Shown in pieces: positions 23,020 to 36,119 of a stretch of DNA of 64,000 nt. The notes beneath the pieces are model-generated. The model had not been told where the DNA came from. It did no database searches and saw only the letters and a program-made list of their open reading frames with translations. The stretch is taken from assembly GCA_964017045.1 (NCBI GenBank), contig OZ024799.1:31073596-31137595 (forward strand), given 5' to 3'. A program made the translations under genes and the position numbers. Source of the DNA: Omphiscola glabra (lineage: Eukaryota > Mollusca > Gastropoda > Lymnaeidae). The number at the start of each line of letters is the position of its first letter. The stretch's first letter is position 1.

Positions 23020-25720
23020 TTAAGACCTCCCCTTTTATTTCTCAGGACTTTTTGTTACCAAAGTTTTTGTGACAAAAACCTTAATTGATAATAAATTTAG
23101 CTCGAATGTTCAGCTTAAAAAAAAAGAGAATTGGAACTGTTAATCAAATCGAAAAACAAAAATTCTTATTCAAATAGGTCACAGTTCATTCATTGATTGA
23201 CAGCTGCTCCTAAAGAGGAAATACGCTGGCAGGAGCAGTCAGCTGTTGGATGTAAACAAACGAGCATGCTGACTGGTTTATTTTTAGAAATCGTTGCTTG
23301 GCTTCTTAGCATGCGCATAACTTAACCCATTTTTCTTGCGCAGCCATTTTTAGCATATTTTTTGTTAACAAAGTATTGTTGAATCTGTATATGGATTAAA
23401 GTTTACGTTATTTTAGTTTAAAATTATTTTAAACATTATAATGACAAAAATGCGTAAATAATAATATAATAAATGTCCTGAACTTTAACCTTTTCATGAC
23501 TATTCTTGACATTGACCCCTGGCATATGTAGTAGATTTACGTTAATAAATAGTTCACAAGCTATAATGTAGAACGTATTAACTATTTATGCAAGCTTATA
23601 AAAAACTAAAAATTTCTGCAATATAACTGACATATATAGTTTTCTTTTAATAGCTCACAAGATCGATAATTAACAAATTCCCAAGTAAAAGTTAAAGGAT
23701 AATAAGAATAAACTTTTTGGCTTTACTTCAACTTCAATCTTTTAACAAAAATTTTGGAAAGAAGGGGCGGGGTATATTTTATCTTCTTTTTAAAAAAAAA
23801 TATTTGTAGACATATTATTTTTTTTTTGGCTGTTAAAAGCTAATATTTCAGCTCTTTATTATGGACTCCGTTAGTAAGAAAAATATAAAATGAGAGTACG
23901 CCTAAACTTGAAATTATGACGTCATAGTTAAATTCTGTGACCCTTTGACCTTGAAAAGTGTTATCGAACACTACAATAAAAAAAAATACGAGAAGACGTT
24001 ACATTTTTTAAAACATCACTATTGACATATTTTACGTGAGGTTTCTTTTAAATATTAGTAGTTACAATATAAAAAGGCCGTACATAAATTAACGGGTCAT
24101 GACCAATGATGGACTTGATCATGCCTGATGAGCTGGTTTGGCTACACTGTACACAAAGTAAAAAGTAGTTGTACTACTTGTACATCTCACAAAGCTCCAC
24201 TAATACAGAAAAGGGAGAGAACATGCTAGTGCTCATGTGTTATTCACAGCTAACTAATTTTACATTTCATGATTTATTTTTACTTTCGTTCACTGTTCAC
24301 TCATATCGTAAATTTTAACTTTCGTATGTCCGTATGTAGGCCTATAATTTATGTGACTAAGCGCTTTATAGAAATTTACTATCTTAAAATTATAAAAAAT
24401 ATCACAAGAGACAGCATAACAAAATAAAAAAAATTAAAAAAAAAATTTCATACACGCTTGTCCAAAAATGTATTTAAAAATGTAAAATTATTGTTCCACC
24501 AAAATATAGAGCTGTTGCATTCATAGACTAAAAAAAGCATGTGGTAGGCCCTACTCATAAAGTACAATGATATATGACATGACAAATAGTTTACAATGTT
24601 CGACTGGACACAAGTATACGTTTGCATTGCTGCAAGTAGTTGTTATTTGATACAACTATTATGATACATAATATTTAATCATTAAATATGAGTTATCACA
24701 ACAGCCTTGCATTACTGTTGCATGCTCCCATCGATCGTGATCAAGTCAAGTGGAATCAAATTAGCGATACCGCTGCGTGCATGTATCTGCGATTTATGAA
24801 GAACATTAAGTTCACGGGCGCCTTAAGCTTTTTAGTCACATAACTGTAACAACTCTGAACGTTTTTTTTGTTCGTTTGTTATTTTTGTGTGTTTTTTTTT
24901 TTTTTTTTTTTTGTGGTGGCGTGGGGGTCATTTATTTTATATTTTTTGGTAGTAAATTTTTGAATAAGGGTGTTTAAAAAAAAAAAAAGTAATTTTATAT
25001 TGTTTTATTTTGAACTTTTTAGTCTCGGAAGATGTAAAACACACACTAATCTACTGGAAGATCGTGGGTGGGCGAGTGTAGAAATTTCCAGCTCAATTTG
25101 TGATCAGGAAGTGGGTCAACGTTGAGATCAAGATTTGACCACACACACACTAGTACACGGACAAAGCAACCCAAGACAAAGCATAAAATAAGAATGAGGC
25201 TTATTGTCGTTTTATTATATAGGGTTAAATATTTCCTTCTTTGTCATAGACATAGAGGGAAAAAAAATTGTATTCGACAGAAAAAATAGAGACTCAATAT
25301 TAATATGTAAAATACAACTTTGATAATAAGCATTAAAACAGGAAACAGCTTCTATCGTACTTTTTCTAATACGTTTCTAATTTTTTTTTAAATGTTTAAA
25401 AAATTTTTAAAATAAGTAAGCTTAAATAATTATTCATGTTTTCAGCAAATAAAAAACACGCCCATGACTACTGCACATCAACGTACATTTTTTTAACTCT
25501 CATCCTGGGACCATATTTTTTTAATCTTTTCTGAAGATTAAATTTGTTTTAGCAATCTTTAAAAAAAAAAAAAATTATTTCAACGTTCACTCTTTAAGTA
25601 GCATCGCAATCGAAGCGTTGACGAGACAAGTTTCTGAAGTTATATTGCAAAAATTATCGACTTCCAACGGATTGAGTAGTTAACAAGTTTCTCAACTTTC
25701 TACAATGAACCGGCATACAA
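23020..25720. other. Gene-free AT-rich stretch upstream of UBE2H
   Basis: No conserved coding, RNA gene or array seen. Homopolymer runs occur, such as poly-T near 24893-24912. Confidence 0.5.
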
Positions 25721-25725
25721 TAAAG

Positions 25726-25868
25726 CAGTGGTTCTCAACCTTCCTAATGCAGCGAACCTTTTATACAGTTCCTCGTGTTGTGGCGACCCCCAAGCTCAAA
25801 ATTATTTTCGTTGCTACTTCATAATTGTAGAGTATGTGTTTTCCGATGGTCTTAGGCGACCCCCGGGT
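25726..25868. mobile_element. hAT-like MITE, 3'-truncated
   Basis: Starts with CAGTGGTTCTCAACCTTCC and matches over its length the elements at 42677 and 47780, including TTTTCCGATGGTCTTAGGCG. The right terminal repeat (GAGAACC...ACTG) is missing, so the end is approximate. Confidence 0.75.
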
Positions 25869-26097
25869 TGCTGATTTGCATCATCAAATTCATCTCATAA
25901 TCTCATTCTAGCGATTATAATATTATTATAATGTGTCTTCCTTTCGAGGTACCATGTACATAACAGCCTTCCGTTTTTATTAGTCGTGACTGTTGTTGGC
26001 AGGGCGGTGCCGAGGAAAAGGGGCACCGGGGGCGAACCCTGAAAATGGGTTTTATCCTTTTAGTTACAATTAAGGTCATATCTATGAAGATGATTCC

Positions 26098-26118
26098 CCC
26101 CCCCCCCCCCCCCCCCCC
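26098..26118. repeat. Poly-C tract
   Basis: An uninterrupted run of about twenty C. Similar C or G runs occur at about 29730, 34929, 36750, 37507, 38634, 45318, 55985 and 58227. They are possible i-motif or G-quadruplex sites, and their lengths may be unreliable in the assembly. Confidence 0.8.
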
Positions 26119-27244
26119 GATGAGAGCGCACGGGGTGTTGGAAAACTGTATATATATTTTGATTGGTTCTTATTTTCCATCTACAGTTGTCCTGTGGAGG
26201 CCATTATATTATTATTAGAAGTAGTAGTTTTATATCCTTATGATGACTTCCTTTGACCACATGGTAAGCAGTCTTTCGACTTTCTTGGCAAGAGTATTTG
26301 TCTCGTTTAACTTGTACACGTGACTACTTTGGTCTAAAGTGAAACAGTGAGGTATATTATTTCCGTTGTTTTCCATTAGATCAGGGATTCTCCAATATTT
26401 TCTATAGGGCTTTTTCAAAGGTCTACTGCCAGAAAGTCAATGCGGTTTGCGCAAAGAGCGCTGAACTATCGACATGGTGTTCGCGGCCAGAAAGCTGCAG
26501 GGAAAGTGTCACGAAACAAATTTTGACCTCTCCTCCACCTATGTTGTTGACTCTGTCAGCAGAGAAGTTCTCTAGAAGATCATGGGCAAATAGGAATGCC
26601 TCCAAAAATTAATTTCAATGGTGCGGCAATTCCACGATGGTATGCAGACTAGGGTCCGGGAAAATGGAGAGAGGTCTCAACCATTACTTGTGTATAATGG
26701 CGTCAAAAAAGTTTGCGTTCTTTTTTACAGCATTGCATCCCCTCTCTATTTCAAAACATTTCCCACACCGCTGGGGCAAAATAGGATTGTAATAAATTGT
26801 TTGTGTTTTTCTGTTAAACTGTCTGGGTCTTCCAGCACCCGTTGTCACTGTGTCCCACACCATTTGGCATTGTATCCCACACCCTTTTGCATTGCCTCCC
26901 GCACTCCTAGATTAAGAACCCCTTGTCTATATTCAAATACGAGATACAAGTAAACGCCAACGTTCAATTCGTCTTGCGTTTGGTTACGACACTTACGATA
27001 ATCAGCTGTTGTTACCAGGCATCAAGTTTAATACGTTAACTCTGATTGTTCGAAGAAATATTAAAATATAAACCAAGGGTTTGGAGCAGTTTTTCTGGCC
27101 GAGCTCTGCTCCAGACAACCTTGTTATAGCTCCGCTCCGAGCTCCGTTTAATGAGCAGTTAAGGGGACGCTAAGTGTTTAAAGAAATGTGTTTATTATTG
27201 TGCATTACCTTATTAACTATGAAATGGAAATGATTGTACAAGCA

Positions 27245-27965
27245 ACAATGATGGTAGAAGAGTGGGTCAACATAGCTGGTAGAAGAGTGGGTCAACATAG
27301 CTGGTAGAAGAGTGGGTCAACATAGCTGGTAGAAGAGTGGGTCGACATAGCTGGTAGAAGAGTGGGTCGACATAGCTGGTAGAAGTATGGGTCAACATAG
27401 CTGGTAGAAGAGTGGGTCAACATAGCTGGTAATAGAGTGGTTCAACATAGCTGGTAGAAGAGTGGGGCAGCATATCTTGTAAAGTAGTAGGTACAAAATA
27501 GTTGGTCAACATAGCTGGTAATAGAGTGGGTAAACATAGCTGGTAGAAGAGTGGTTCAACATAGATGGTAGAAGAGTGGGTCAGCATTATAGCTGGTAGA
27601 AGAGTGGGTCAACATATGTGGTAGAAGAGAGGGCCAACATAGCTGGTACTAGACTGGATCAATAGCTATATTGAGTAGTGGGTACAACATAGCTGGTAGA
27701 AGAGTGGGGCAGCATATCTTGTAAAGTAGTAGGTACAACATAGTTGGTCAACATAGCTGGTAATAGAGTGGGTAAACATAGCTGGTAGAAGAGTGGTTCA
27801 ACATAGATGGTAGAAGAGTGGGTCAACATAGCTGGTAGCAGAGCGGGTTAGCATAGCTGGTAGAAGAGTGGGTCAACATAGCTGGTAGAAGAGTGGGTCA
27901 ACATAGCTGGAAGAAGAGTGTGTCAACATAGCTGGTACTAGACTGGATCAATAGCTATATTGACC
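27245..27965. repeat. 25-bp minisatellite
   Basis: Unit resembles CATAGCTGGTAGAAGAGTGG followed by GTCAA, about 28 copies. The array contains a higher-order duplication: a block with GGGGCAGCATATCTTG and its following variants appears at 27463 and again at 27704. A variant ending GACTGGATCAATAGC occurs at about 27645 and 27935. Confidence 0.9.
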
Positions 27966-28015
27966 CACTCTTTTACTGACCAGTGTCAAATCTGTTCTCT
28001 GAATAAAAGTCAGTA

Positions 28016-28245
28016 TGCTGGATGATTCTCCAGACCCCCTTTGCAATCTCTGTCCGCCGCATGATTCTCCAGACCCCCTTTGTAATCTCTGTACGCCGCA
28101 TGATTCTCCAGACCCCCTTTGTAATCTCTGTACGCCGCATGATTCTCCAGACCCCCTTTGTAATCTCTGTACGCCGCATGATTCTCCAGACCCCCTTTGT
28201 AATCTCTGTACGCTGCATGATTCTCCAGACCCCCTTTTGTAATCT
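28016..28245. repeat. 39-bp minisatellite
   Basis: About six copies of a 39-base unit containing GATTCTCCAGACCCCCTTTG and ending CGCCGCAT. Because 39 is divisible by three, both strands stay open as repetitive 13-residue peptides. There is no sign of a real gene. Confidence 0.9.
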
Positions 28246-28337
28246 GACCCCCGAGAATCCCTCTGAAATGTTTAACAAGAATTAATAAATTCTTTTAGGT
28301 ACTGTGGGGCTATCAGCTTCTCTTGTATCAAATTTGA

Positions 28338-29250
28338 ATGTTCTAATATGGTGGAAGATGACGGTGTTCTAGGGTGGTGGAAGATAACGGTGTTCTAGGA
28401 TGGAAGAAGATGACGGTGTTCTAGGATGGTGGAAGATGACGGTGTTCTAGGATCGTGGAAGATGACGGTGTTCTAGGATGGTGGAAGATGACGGTGTTCT
28501 AGGGTGGTGGAAGATGATGGTGTTTTAGGATGGTGGAAGATAACGGTGTTCTAGGATGGAAGAAGATGACGGTGTTCTAGGATGGTGGAAGATGACGGTG
28601 TTCTTGGATGGTAAAAGATGACGGCGTTCTAGGATGGTAAAAGATGACGGTGTTCTTGGATGGTAAAAGATGACGGTGTTCTTGGATGGTGTAAGATGAC
28701 GGTGTTCTTGGATGGTAAAAGATGACGGTGTTCTAGGATGGTAAAAGATGACGGTGTTCTAGGATGGTGTAAGATGACGGTGTTCTAGGATGGTGGAAGA
28801 TGATGGTGTTCTAGGATCGTGGAAGATGACGGTGTTCTAGGATCGTGGAATATGACGGTGTTCTAGGATGGTGGAAGATGACGGTGTTCTAGGATGGTAA
28901 AAGATGACGGTGTTCTAGGATGGTGTAAGATGACGGTGTTCTAGGATGGTGGAAGATGACGGTGTTCTAGGATGGTGGAAGATGACGGTGTTCTAGGATC
29001 GTGGAAGATGACGGTGTTCTAGGATGGTGGAAGATGACGGTGTTCTAGGGTGGTGGAAGATGATGGTGTTCTAGGATGGTGGAAGATAACGGTGTTCTAG
29101 GATGGAAGAAGATGACGGTGTTCTAGGATGGTGGAAGATGACGGCGTTCTAGGATGGTGGAAGATGACGGCGTTTCTTGATGGTGGAAGATGACGGTGAT
29201 CTTGGATGGTGGAAGATAACGGTGTTCTAGGATTGTGGAAGATGTCGAGA
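28338..29250. repeat. 26-bp minisatellite
   Basis: About 35 copies of a unit containing GTGGAAGATGACGGTGTTCT. Variants (GTAAAAG, GTGTAAG, GATCGTGG, GATGGAAG) recur in the same order in separate places, indicating block duplication inside the array. Confidence 0.92.
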
Positions 29251-30068
29251 AAAGAAACCCCATGGCAGTGACCCAAACGAGGATCTTGGCGGTATCAGAA
29301 GATGTTAAGTTTCTAGGTTGACTGGAAGTGAACCATAATTCATTCGGGATCTTACTTGTGTGTTTGATTTATCGCGACATACATACACATGTCTATTTAT
29401 CGCTACTCTTGCTTTATAATAATTATAGTATATACACATTTACTGGTAACTTAATAGTGCACCATCTCCTTTTTTTTGGAACAATATCCCACACTCGGTG
29501 TGGTATCTTGGGTAAATGCCCAAAAAGTTCACCCCCCCCCAAAAAAAAAAAGCAACAATAACACACACCCCTACATTATTTATAATGTTATAAGTTAATG
29601 ACCCCCAAAAAGTGCCACACGATCGCCCTTTACCACACACTGGGTACGCCACTGCCCCCTCTACAGAGTGTAAGGTCTTGTCACAGTTGAACGTGGTGAT
29701 GTTCCAGTGACGGAACACCGCATCCCATCTACCCCCCCCCCCCCCCGGGGCCACTCCACACGTTTTTCTGTTCTCTCTCTCGTCTGTTTCCCGCACGCTG
29801 CATCATCGATTTTCCGCGGTCTCCAAGCTTGAAGAAAACGGGGAGACGCCATAACAGCATGAGAGGCTCCCGGAGGACAAAGCAATGCGTACGAATAGTC
29901 CACAAACATTGAAGTATTAATTTATTTAGTCACAGCTTGCATAGATAAACAAGCACCCCCCCCCCAAAAAAAAAAAACAACAACAAAAAAACAGTCAGAT
30001 TGTTGGACGGACAGGCACGACCAGTATGGAGGTAGTTATGGAGGTAGTTATGTTGGTAGGTAGGTAGG

Positions 30069-30412
30069 CAGGGACGTCATTTCAGTTTTTGTCAGTGGGT
30101 GTGTGGGGCGGGGGGGGGGGGAAGGGGGGGACCACAACTTAGCCGCCATGTTGAGTTACTGGAGGCGCCACAGTACACATATTACTTCTGATGACGTCAC
30201 AGTTATATCAATTGTCAGATGATGATTGACTTTTCTATTGTTAATTTTAAATGAATGAATTTTTCCTTTTTTTGCATTATTTATTTTCTGCTACGTTTGA
30301 ATTTCTGCAGTCCTAGATACTGATAAAAAGTGGAACAAAAATCTTGCACATTTGTATTTCCCCGCCCCCTTCCGTGCCCGCCCCCAAAACCCTACCCAAA
30401 ATGACGCCCCTG
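30069..30412. mobile_element. hAT-like MITE with G-rich interior
   Basis: Terminal inverted repeats are CAGGGACGTCATTT and AAAATGACGCCCCTG. Flanks are TAGGTAGG (30061-30068) and TAGGTAAG (30413-30420), an 8-bp duplication with one change. It has no coding. Confidence 0.8.
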
Positions 30413-30504
30413 TAGGTAAGGACTTGACAGGTTTTAATGGACAAGGGTAGATAATCTGTGAAATACATTGGACGCATTCGCAGTTATTACCGTTCTTACC
30501 ACAA

Positions 30505-31000
30505 AAGCGGTGGGCAACCTTTTAATAATTTAAAAATAATTATAGCGGGGCGATTAATAATAGATAAAACCTTATAACTAGTTACACGTTTGTAGTTGAG
30601 ATAGATATAGTTTGTTAGAATTAAGTTACAAACGTTTAAAATATTTTTGTTTTTCTACAAAGAGACCGAGAAAGCTGCATTGTGATCTGGGAACATTTAA
30701 GTTTTATAATTTTAAACAATTTGTTTTTCTCGCTTTGTATTGTCTGCTAAAGAAGGCATTTAGCTGAAGCGTCCTTTTAATTGTTGGTCTTTTTTTCAAG
30801 CCTGTATCCATATCTTGTTACACTATTAATTTACGGCTGGAGCACAGACGGCTGGAGCACAGACACTCATATATATTAAATTATTTCGTGAGATTTTAGT
30901 AGCTGCTGAAGCTTTTAAAATAGTATCCCGTAAATTCTTGTGGGCCGGAACGTTTCAGCGGGCGGAATTTGACCCGCGGGCCGTAGGTTACCCACCCTTG
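30505..31000. mobile_element. hAT-like MITE, GTGGGCAACC type
   Basis: Left end AAGCGGTGGGCAACCTTTT; right end GGCCGTAGGTTACCCACCCTTG, its imperfect inverse complement. The interior holds a Penelope-type motif at 30746 and has no intact ORF. The target-site duplication is unclear. Confidence 0.6.
30746..30773 (+). mobile_element. Penelope-like motif, degraded
   Basis: CTAAAGAAGGCATTTAGCTG and then AAGCGTCC resemble the better copy at 43989. The flanking TTGTCTGC and CTTTTAATTGTT are also shared. The core is mutated. Confidence 0.35.
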
Positions 31001-31659
31001 CACAAAGTTACCGACCATTTTCTTAACACTCACGTTCTCCCGGGGTCCATCGGCGAGTCCTAGGATTGGCCAATGGAGGTCACATTTACCAACTCTTGAC
31101 CTTTTCATGTCTTATGTCTGTAACCTCTATGGATAGGCTTGTTGTCACCTTTTAGGACAAAGGCTCCTTTTTTTTCTTTTCCTTTCTTTCAATTGCTTAA
31201 GTAACACGTAGAATTAAGTATGTACAATTTAATAATTACTCTAAATAAATATATATATTTGTTAAATGTTGCTCCAAAGGAAATGTTTCATTGTGTGTTT
31301 TGTCTTATAATTAAAGCTTATATATACTGTTTTATGTAAACACATTGTTTGTGCCTCATTAATCTACTTAAAAGCATTCTCGCAGTCCGACCATCTTATC
31401 ATTATGTTTATTTTACTGTGTTATGGTTGTTTTATTTTAATTTAATTTCTGCCAAAAATTTATTGTTTGCAGCTTCCACTGACAATTTGAAACTTTTAAT
31501 ATGGTTCATTTTACAAATGTTACAATGCACATCTGAAAGCTTACGTTTAATAATGTCTTGTGAAAATATTTAGATATGATATTTAAAAGAAAATGCTTTG
31601 TAATGATCTGAAAGTAAAAATATAAAATATGAATAAATAAACCTAAAAACATTATTGAT

Positions 31660-31730
31660 CCATAACAGACGATACAAGCGTGCGTTATATTGATCAGTCC
31701 ATAACAGACAATAAAAGCCTGCGTTAAATT
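31660..31730. repeat. Two-copy tandem duplication
   Basis: A segment containing TCCATAACAGAC and GCGTTA is repeated once with a few changes. No larger array. Confidence 0.6.
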
Positions 31731-33390
31731 CTCAACACTTGTTTCATAATTAATAGGACTAATCCTAGTTGTGGGGTGCGAAAACTCGGCAATTGTTACC
31801 GTTGGGTCGCGGCACTGAAATTGTTGAGAACCCCTGATTTACAAGCTGGTCAAGCCAGCCAAACGACCTGCATGAACTCAGTCTTCATGTCTCATCCCCA
31901 CTTCCTCTGATGACAGTAGGCAGGGTTAGGAACGTCTCGCTTTTCACGACTACGAGTCTGGGAGCTTCTCCCAAGGGTTCAGTTAAACAAGAAAACCCAC
32001 TTTACAAAAAGGGTAGGCTATCAATTTAACTTACAAGAACTTATTTTTATACGATCACTTCCCTTTGCTTATTATCCGTAGAATACGTCTCGAATTATAA
32101 TGGTTCGAAGCTACATTGTCTTGCCCTCCCTGGAAACCTATCACTACGGAACGTAAGCCTCTTTTTCAACATTTTCTTTTTTTTTAAATTTGTATACTAA
32201 ATATGCCTTTCATTGCTTGATTCATTTTTTAAATAATATAACTAACTATTAAACTTACTAACTAACCTAAATAGTTTTAATGCCCTAAGTAGTTATATAT
32301 CTTTAATCTTGTGTTTCGTTTGCTGCCCTGTCGGATACCACTTTTCAGCTAAGTGCATGTAACATTTTATTTAATTCTTTTTTTTTTTTTACTCTTGTTT
32401 TTTTCTCTGAAGAAGGCTTCTCGCTGACCCATTCGTTGTTTTGTTGCGTTCATTTTTGTTTTTCAGGTATTCCCATACTTTGTTTCCCTCATTAAAAACA
32501 TTAAAAAATAGCTTTTAACCAAAGCACAATTAAACAGAATATGTCAAGATAGAAAACTGCAGACGTCAAGATTTGCTATTGTAGAGTTTAGTTTATTGCC
32601 AGTAAATAAACCAAGATTGCATGTCGGAGCTAGTGCTCTACATGACCAAGAGAAAATGAAGGTAAAATACAAAATAACAATGCAACATAAAATATGAATG
32701 AAAAAAAAAAACAATAACAACAAAAAAAAATAAAAAAATCTCAATTCTATTTGCTGTTGAACAAAGCTCATTGAAATAAAAGCACCCATTTTGTACAGAA
32801 TGTCAATTAATATCAAACAGAACGCTCCAACGTGACACTTGGAGTAGCTTGGACTACGGTACTACACACAAACACCGAAATCTAAGGACTCTCGTGTGTT
32901 AAACATTGCACACACGCTATATTGCTCAAGAATGTGTCACGAATCTCCTAAATACAACACAGCTGACAATCTCGCCAATGACGTCATCAAATCTAGATGT
33001 CTAAATTAAGCTTCCAGAAAGTCACCAGTCAAAGGTAACTTTGTTTAAGATGGAAAAAACCCCCACAAAACATAACACATTTAAAAAAAACACGAGCGCT
33101 TCATATTATATTTAGGGTCCAAGATACCTACGTTGCTAATCATCTAATTTTTATTAAGACAAAAATGCTTAGTACACACCAGGGATTTTCGATTTCTGGG
33201 CTAAGTTTCCCCGTGGAAGAAACTATAAAAAAATTTTTTTTTAAAAAGGAGCACCACGTTTGGAGGACATCATTACAAAGCAATCGCAACCGAACAAAAC
33301 AAGATCACAACACAACCAATTAACATCAACTCAAAGGTCAGAGTTCCCCCGGGTAACACATTATCGACCGCACCACACACCATCGCTTGC

Positions 33391-33541
33391 CAGTGGCGTA
33401 GTGAGGGGGGCAAGGGGGGCATCATGCACCGGGCGCTACTCACAAAGGGGCGCCAAATGGTATATTTTACTATATGGATATGGGGGGGGCCGCTAAAAAG
33501 ACATTGTGCCCCGGGCGCGAGTTAAGCTCGCTACGCCACTG
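33391..33541. mobile_element. hAT-like MITE, CAGTGGCGTAGC family
   Basis: Terminal repeats CAGTGGCGTAG and CTACGCCACTG. Flanks TCGCTTGC (33383-33390) and TCGCTTCC (33542-33549) form a near-perfect 8-bp duplication. Copies or relatives are at 38385, 46160 and 56618. Confidence 0.85.
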
Positions 33542-33984
33542 TCGCTTCCAGCCTAAAATGGTTTACTATCACCAATAACTTTTGTTAGGGTATATAAAAA
33601 GGCTAAACTAACCCACATTCCCTTATGAATCCGATATGTCCTTTGCAACCATACTTTTAGCAGTCCCCCACCTTAACAAAAAATATCGTTCAATCAAATG
33701 CACGCACTGTCGTCTACTTTGAGAACCACTGGAGCACTGCTTATCATGGGATTAACTCGATGCGATCTGGAAAGAGCACTTGAGTGACCCAGTCGTCCAT
33801 GTGGCATTACTCCGCACGCGCACATCTTTGGTAATATTCTTATTACATAATCAATTTCGTAAGACAAGAGACAAGGGATGCTACCGGTTTTTGCGGTTAA
33901 AGATGTCTCCAATTTGCTCTGTCTCCTACCCCACTTAAAAAAAATATTTAAAACTATACTGTTTATCCTAATCTTTCTCCCTTC

Positions 33985-34375
33985 ATTCTCCCTCTCTCTC
34001 TCTCTCCCCTCTCTCTTTCTATCTCTCTCTCTCTACCCCCTCTCTCTCTCTACCTCTCTCTCTCTCTCTACCCCCCCTCTCTATCTCTACCTCTCTCTCT
34101 CTACCCCCTCTCTCTTTCTATCTCTCTCTCTCTCTACCCCCTCTCTCTTTCTATCTCTCTCTCTACCCCCCTCTCTCTCTACCTCTCTCTCTCTCTCTAA
34201 CCCCCTCTCTCTTTCTATCTCTCTCTCTACCCCCCTCTCTCTCTACCTCTTTCTCTCTCTCTACCCCCTCTCTCTTTCTATCTCTCTCTCTACCCCCCCT
34301 CTCTCTCTACCTCTCTCTCTCTACCCCACTCTCTCACTCTCTCTCTATCTCTACCCCCACTTACTCTCTCTTCAT
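33985..34375. repeat. CT-rich compound microsatellite
   Basis: Runs of CTCTCT interrupted by TACCCCC and TTTCTAT in a loosely periodic pattern. The long ORF on the + strand is low-complexity Ser/Leu/Pro and not a gene. Confidence 0.9.
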
Positions 34376-34499
34376 TTCTCGTTGTACCCTCCTACAATTG
34401 CATGTAAGCTGCAGACCCCATTCCAAATGCCTCAATCTTAATCTCTTACCACTAAATGTCTTACGCATTTCCTTGTACTCCGCATTCCAGTTTCACCTC

Positions 34500-34870
34500 C
34501 TCTCTCTCTCACTCTCTCTCTTTCAATCCCTCTCACTCTCTCTCTCTCTCCCTCTCTCTCTTTCAATCCCTCTCACCCTCTCTCTCTCTTTCAATCCCTC
34601 TCACTCTCTCTCTTTCAATCCCTCTCACTCTCTCTCTTTCAATCCCTCTCACTCTCTCTCTTTCAATCCCTCTCACTCTCTCTCTTTCAATCCCTCTCAC
34701 TCTCTCTCTTTCAATCCCTCTCACTCTCTCTCTTTCAATCCCTCTCACTCTCTCTCTTTCAATCCCTCTCACTCTCTCTCTCTCTCTCGCTCTTTCAATC
34801 CCCCTCACTCTCTCTCTCTCACTCTCGCTCTTTCAATCCCTCTCACTCTCTCTCTCTCACTCTCTACCTA
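34500..34870. repeat. 24-bp CT-rich minisatellite
   Basis: Unit TTTCAATCCCTCTCACTCTC followed by TCTC, with about nine near-identical copies in the centre and looser ones at the edges. The ORFs on both strands (Ser/Leu/Pro or Arg/Glu) are by-products. Confidence 0.92.
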
Positions 34871-36119
34871 TTCATTATTCTTAATTGGGACAAATGTAAA
34901 AACCCCTTCAATAAATGATTACAGATACCCCCCCCCCCCCCCCCAAACCAAAACCATTAACAAGCACACTTTTCTAAGACTCTATTTCCCGAGTGCATCG
35001 TAACCTTGACCCCTAAAGCGAATAATTATTACATCTTCCCATCAGCAGATTTACCTCCCCTGTGCCCTTACATCTTTTTTTTTAAAAAAAAAGAAAAAAT
35101 ATCATGGAATCTTTTTCAAATTATTTTTGTTATTAAATCCAACACGCACTTTAAATTTCATTCATTAAAAATTTTAACAAATCACTTTTCTACTAACCGA
35201 CAATGGCAATCTCCAACTTCCCCGACATTTTTAACATTCCCCCCCCCCCCACCACGCCCCCCCCCCCACACGTGGCTTCTGCTCTAAGTTTCCACAAACA
35301 CACCCGTGTCTCACCAATCATGCAAACTAATTAGTGAACTTGCAGGTTAGTGGAGCCAGAACACACAGCCCCGAGAACAGCAGAATTGCAGTCATAGCAC
35401 TGCGCGAATCTTGGCAACTGATGTGAGGAGGATAAACAAAGAGCAGAAACATTCCTGTACGCATGGTCCATAGGCGGATACAGGAATATATACGTCTTTT
35501 TTTTTTTAATAAAAAAAGGAAGGGGTTTGGCAATAATAAAATAATAATTCCACATATTTTCATATTTTGAGGATACCTGAATAAAATAGATGTTGGGGGT
35601 GGGGGGGGGGGAGTCACGCGCCCAGGTGCTAACTGTTCCCCTCTAATATGCCACTGCTAGTGTGTACATATGTGTACACATGACAAGAACACGTAGGTCT
35701 GGACACCATTCTTGCCAGCTAGTAAACGAAGTATCGCAAAACACTCTCGGGTTATAAAAAACCCAAACAAAAAAAAACAAACAATTGAACGACTAGTTCA
35801 ACAATGGCGCCTTAAACATAAATATAAACATAAGCGTTGAATTTATGGGTCAGACTTTTAACCTTCATGACGTCAATGTCTGCTAAGAAGGAAAAAAAAA
35901 AGATTAACACCGCCCCTCTCCCGTTTTAGAACATTGCATTGTGATGAATCTCGGTTTCTGGTGTGTAACAAGTAGAGCAGTTATTCGTATGAACTTGGTC
36001 ACGTGGCTCCCAGGTAGAAACACGTAATGGCCCCAATCAATTGAGCAGCGTCTTACATACGCATATTTGTTTTTGCATGAATACAATGAAAGGGGAAAAA
36101 AGAAGAAAAACAAACAGAA

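Noticed and set aside
27973..28285. Repeat-peptide ORFs of 75-101 codons on both strands
   Set aside because: Both come from a 39-bp array. No flanking gene structure.
27245..29250. CRISPR array
   Set aside because: The units are contiguous tandem copies without unique spacers, in animal DNA.
34398..35003. 201-codon + strand ORF of Ser/Leu/Phe/Pro
   Set aside because: It is the translation of the 24-bp CT-rich array and its flanks. There is no domain and the opposite strand is equally open.
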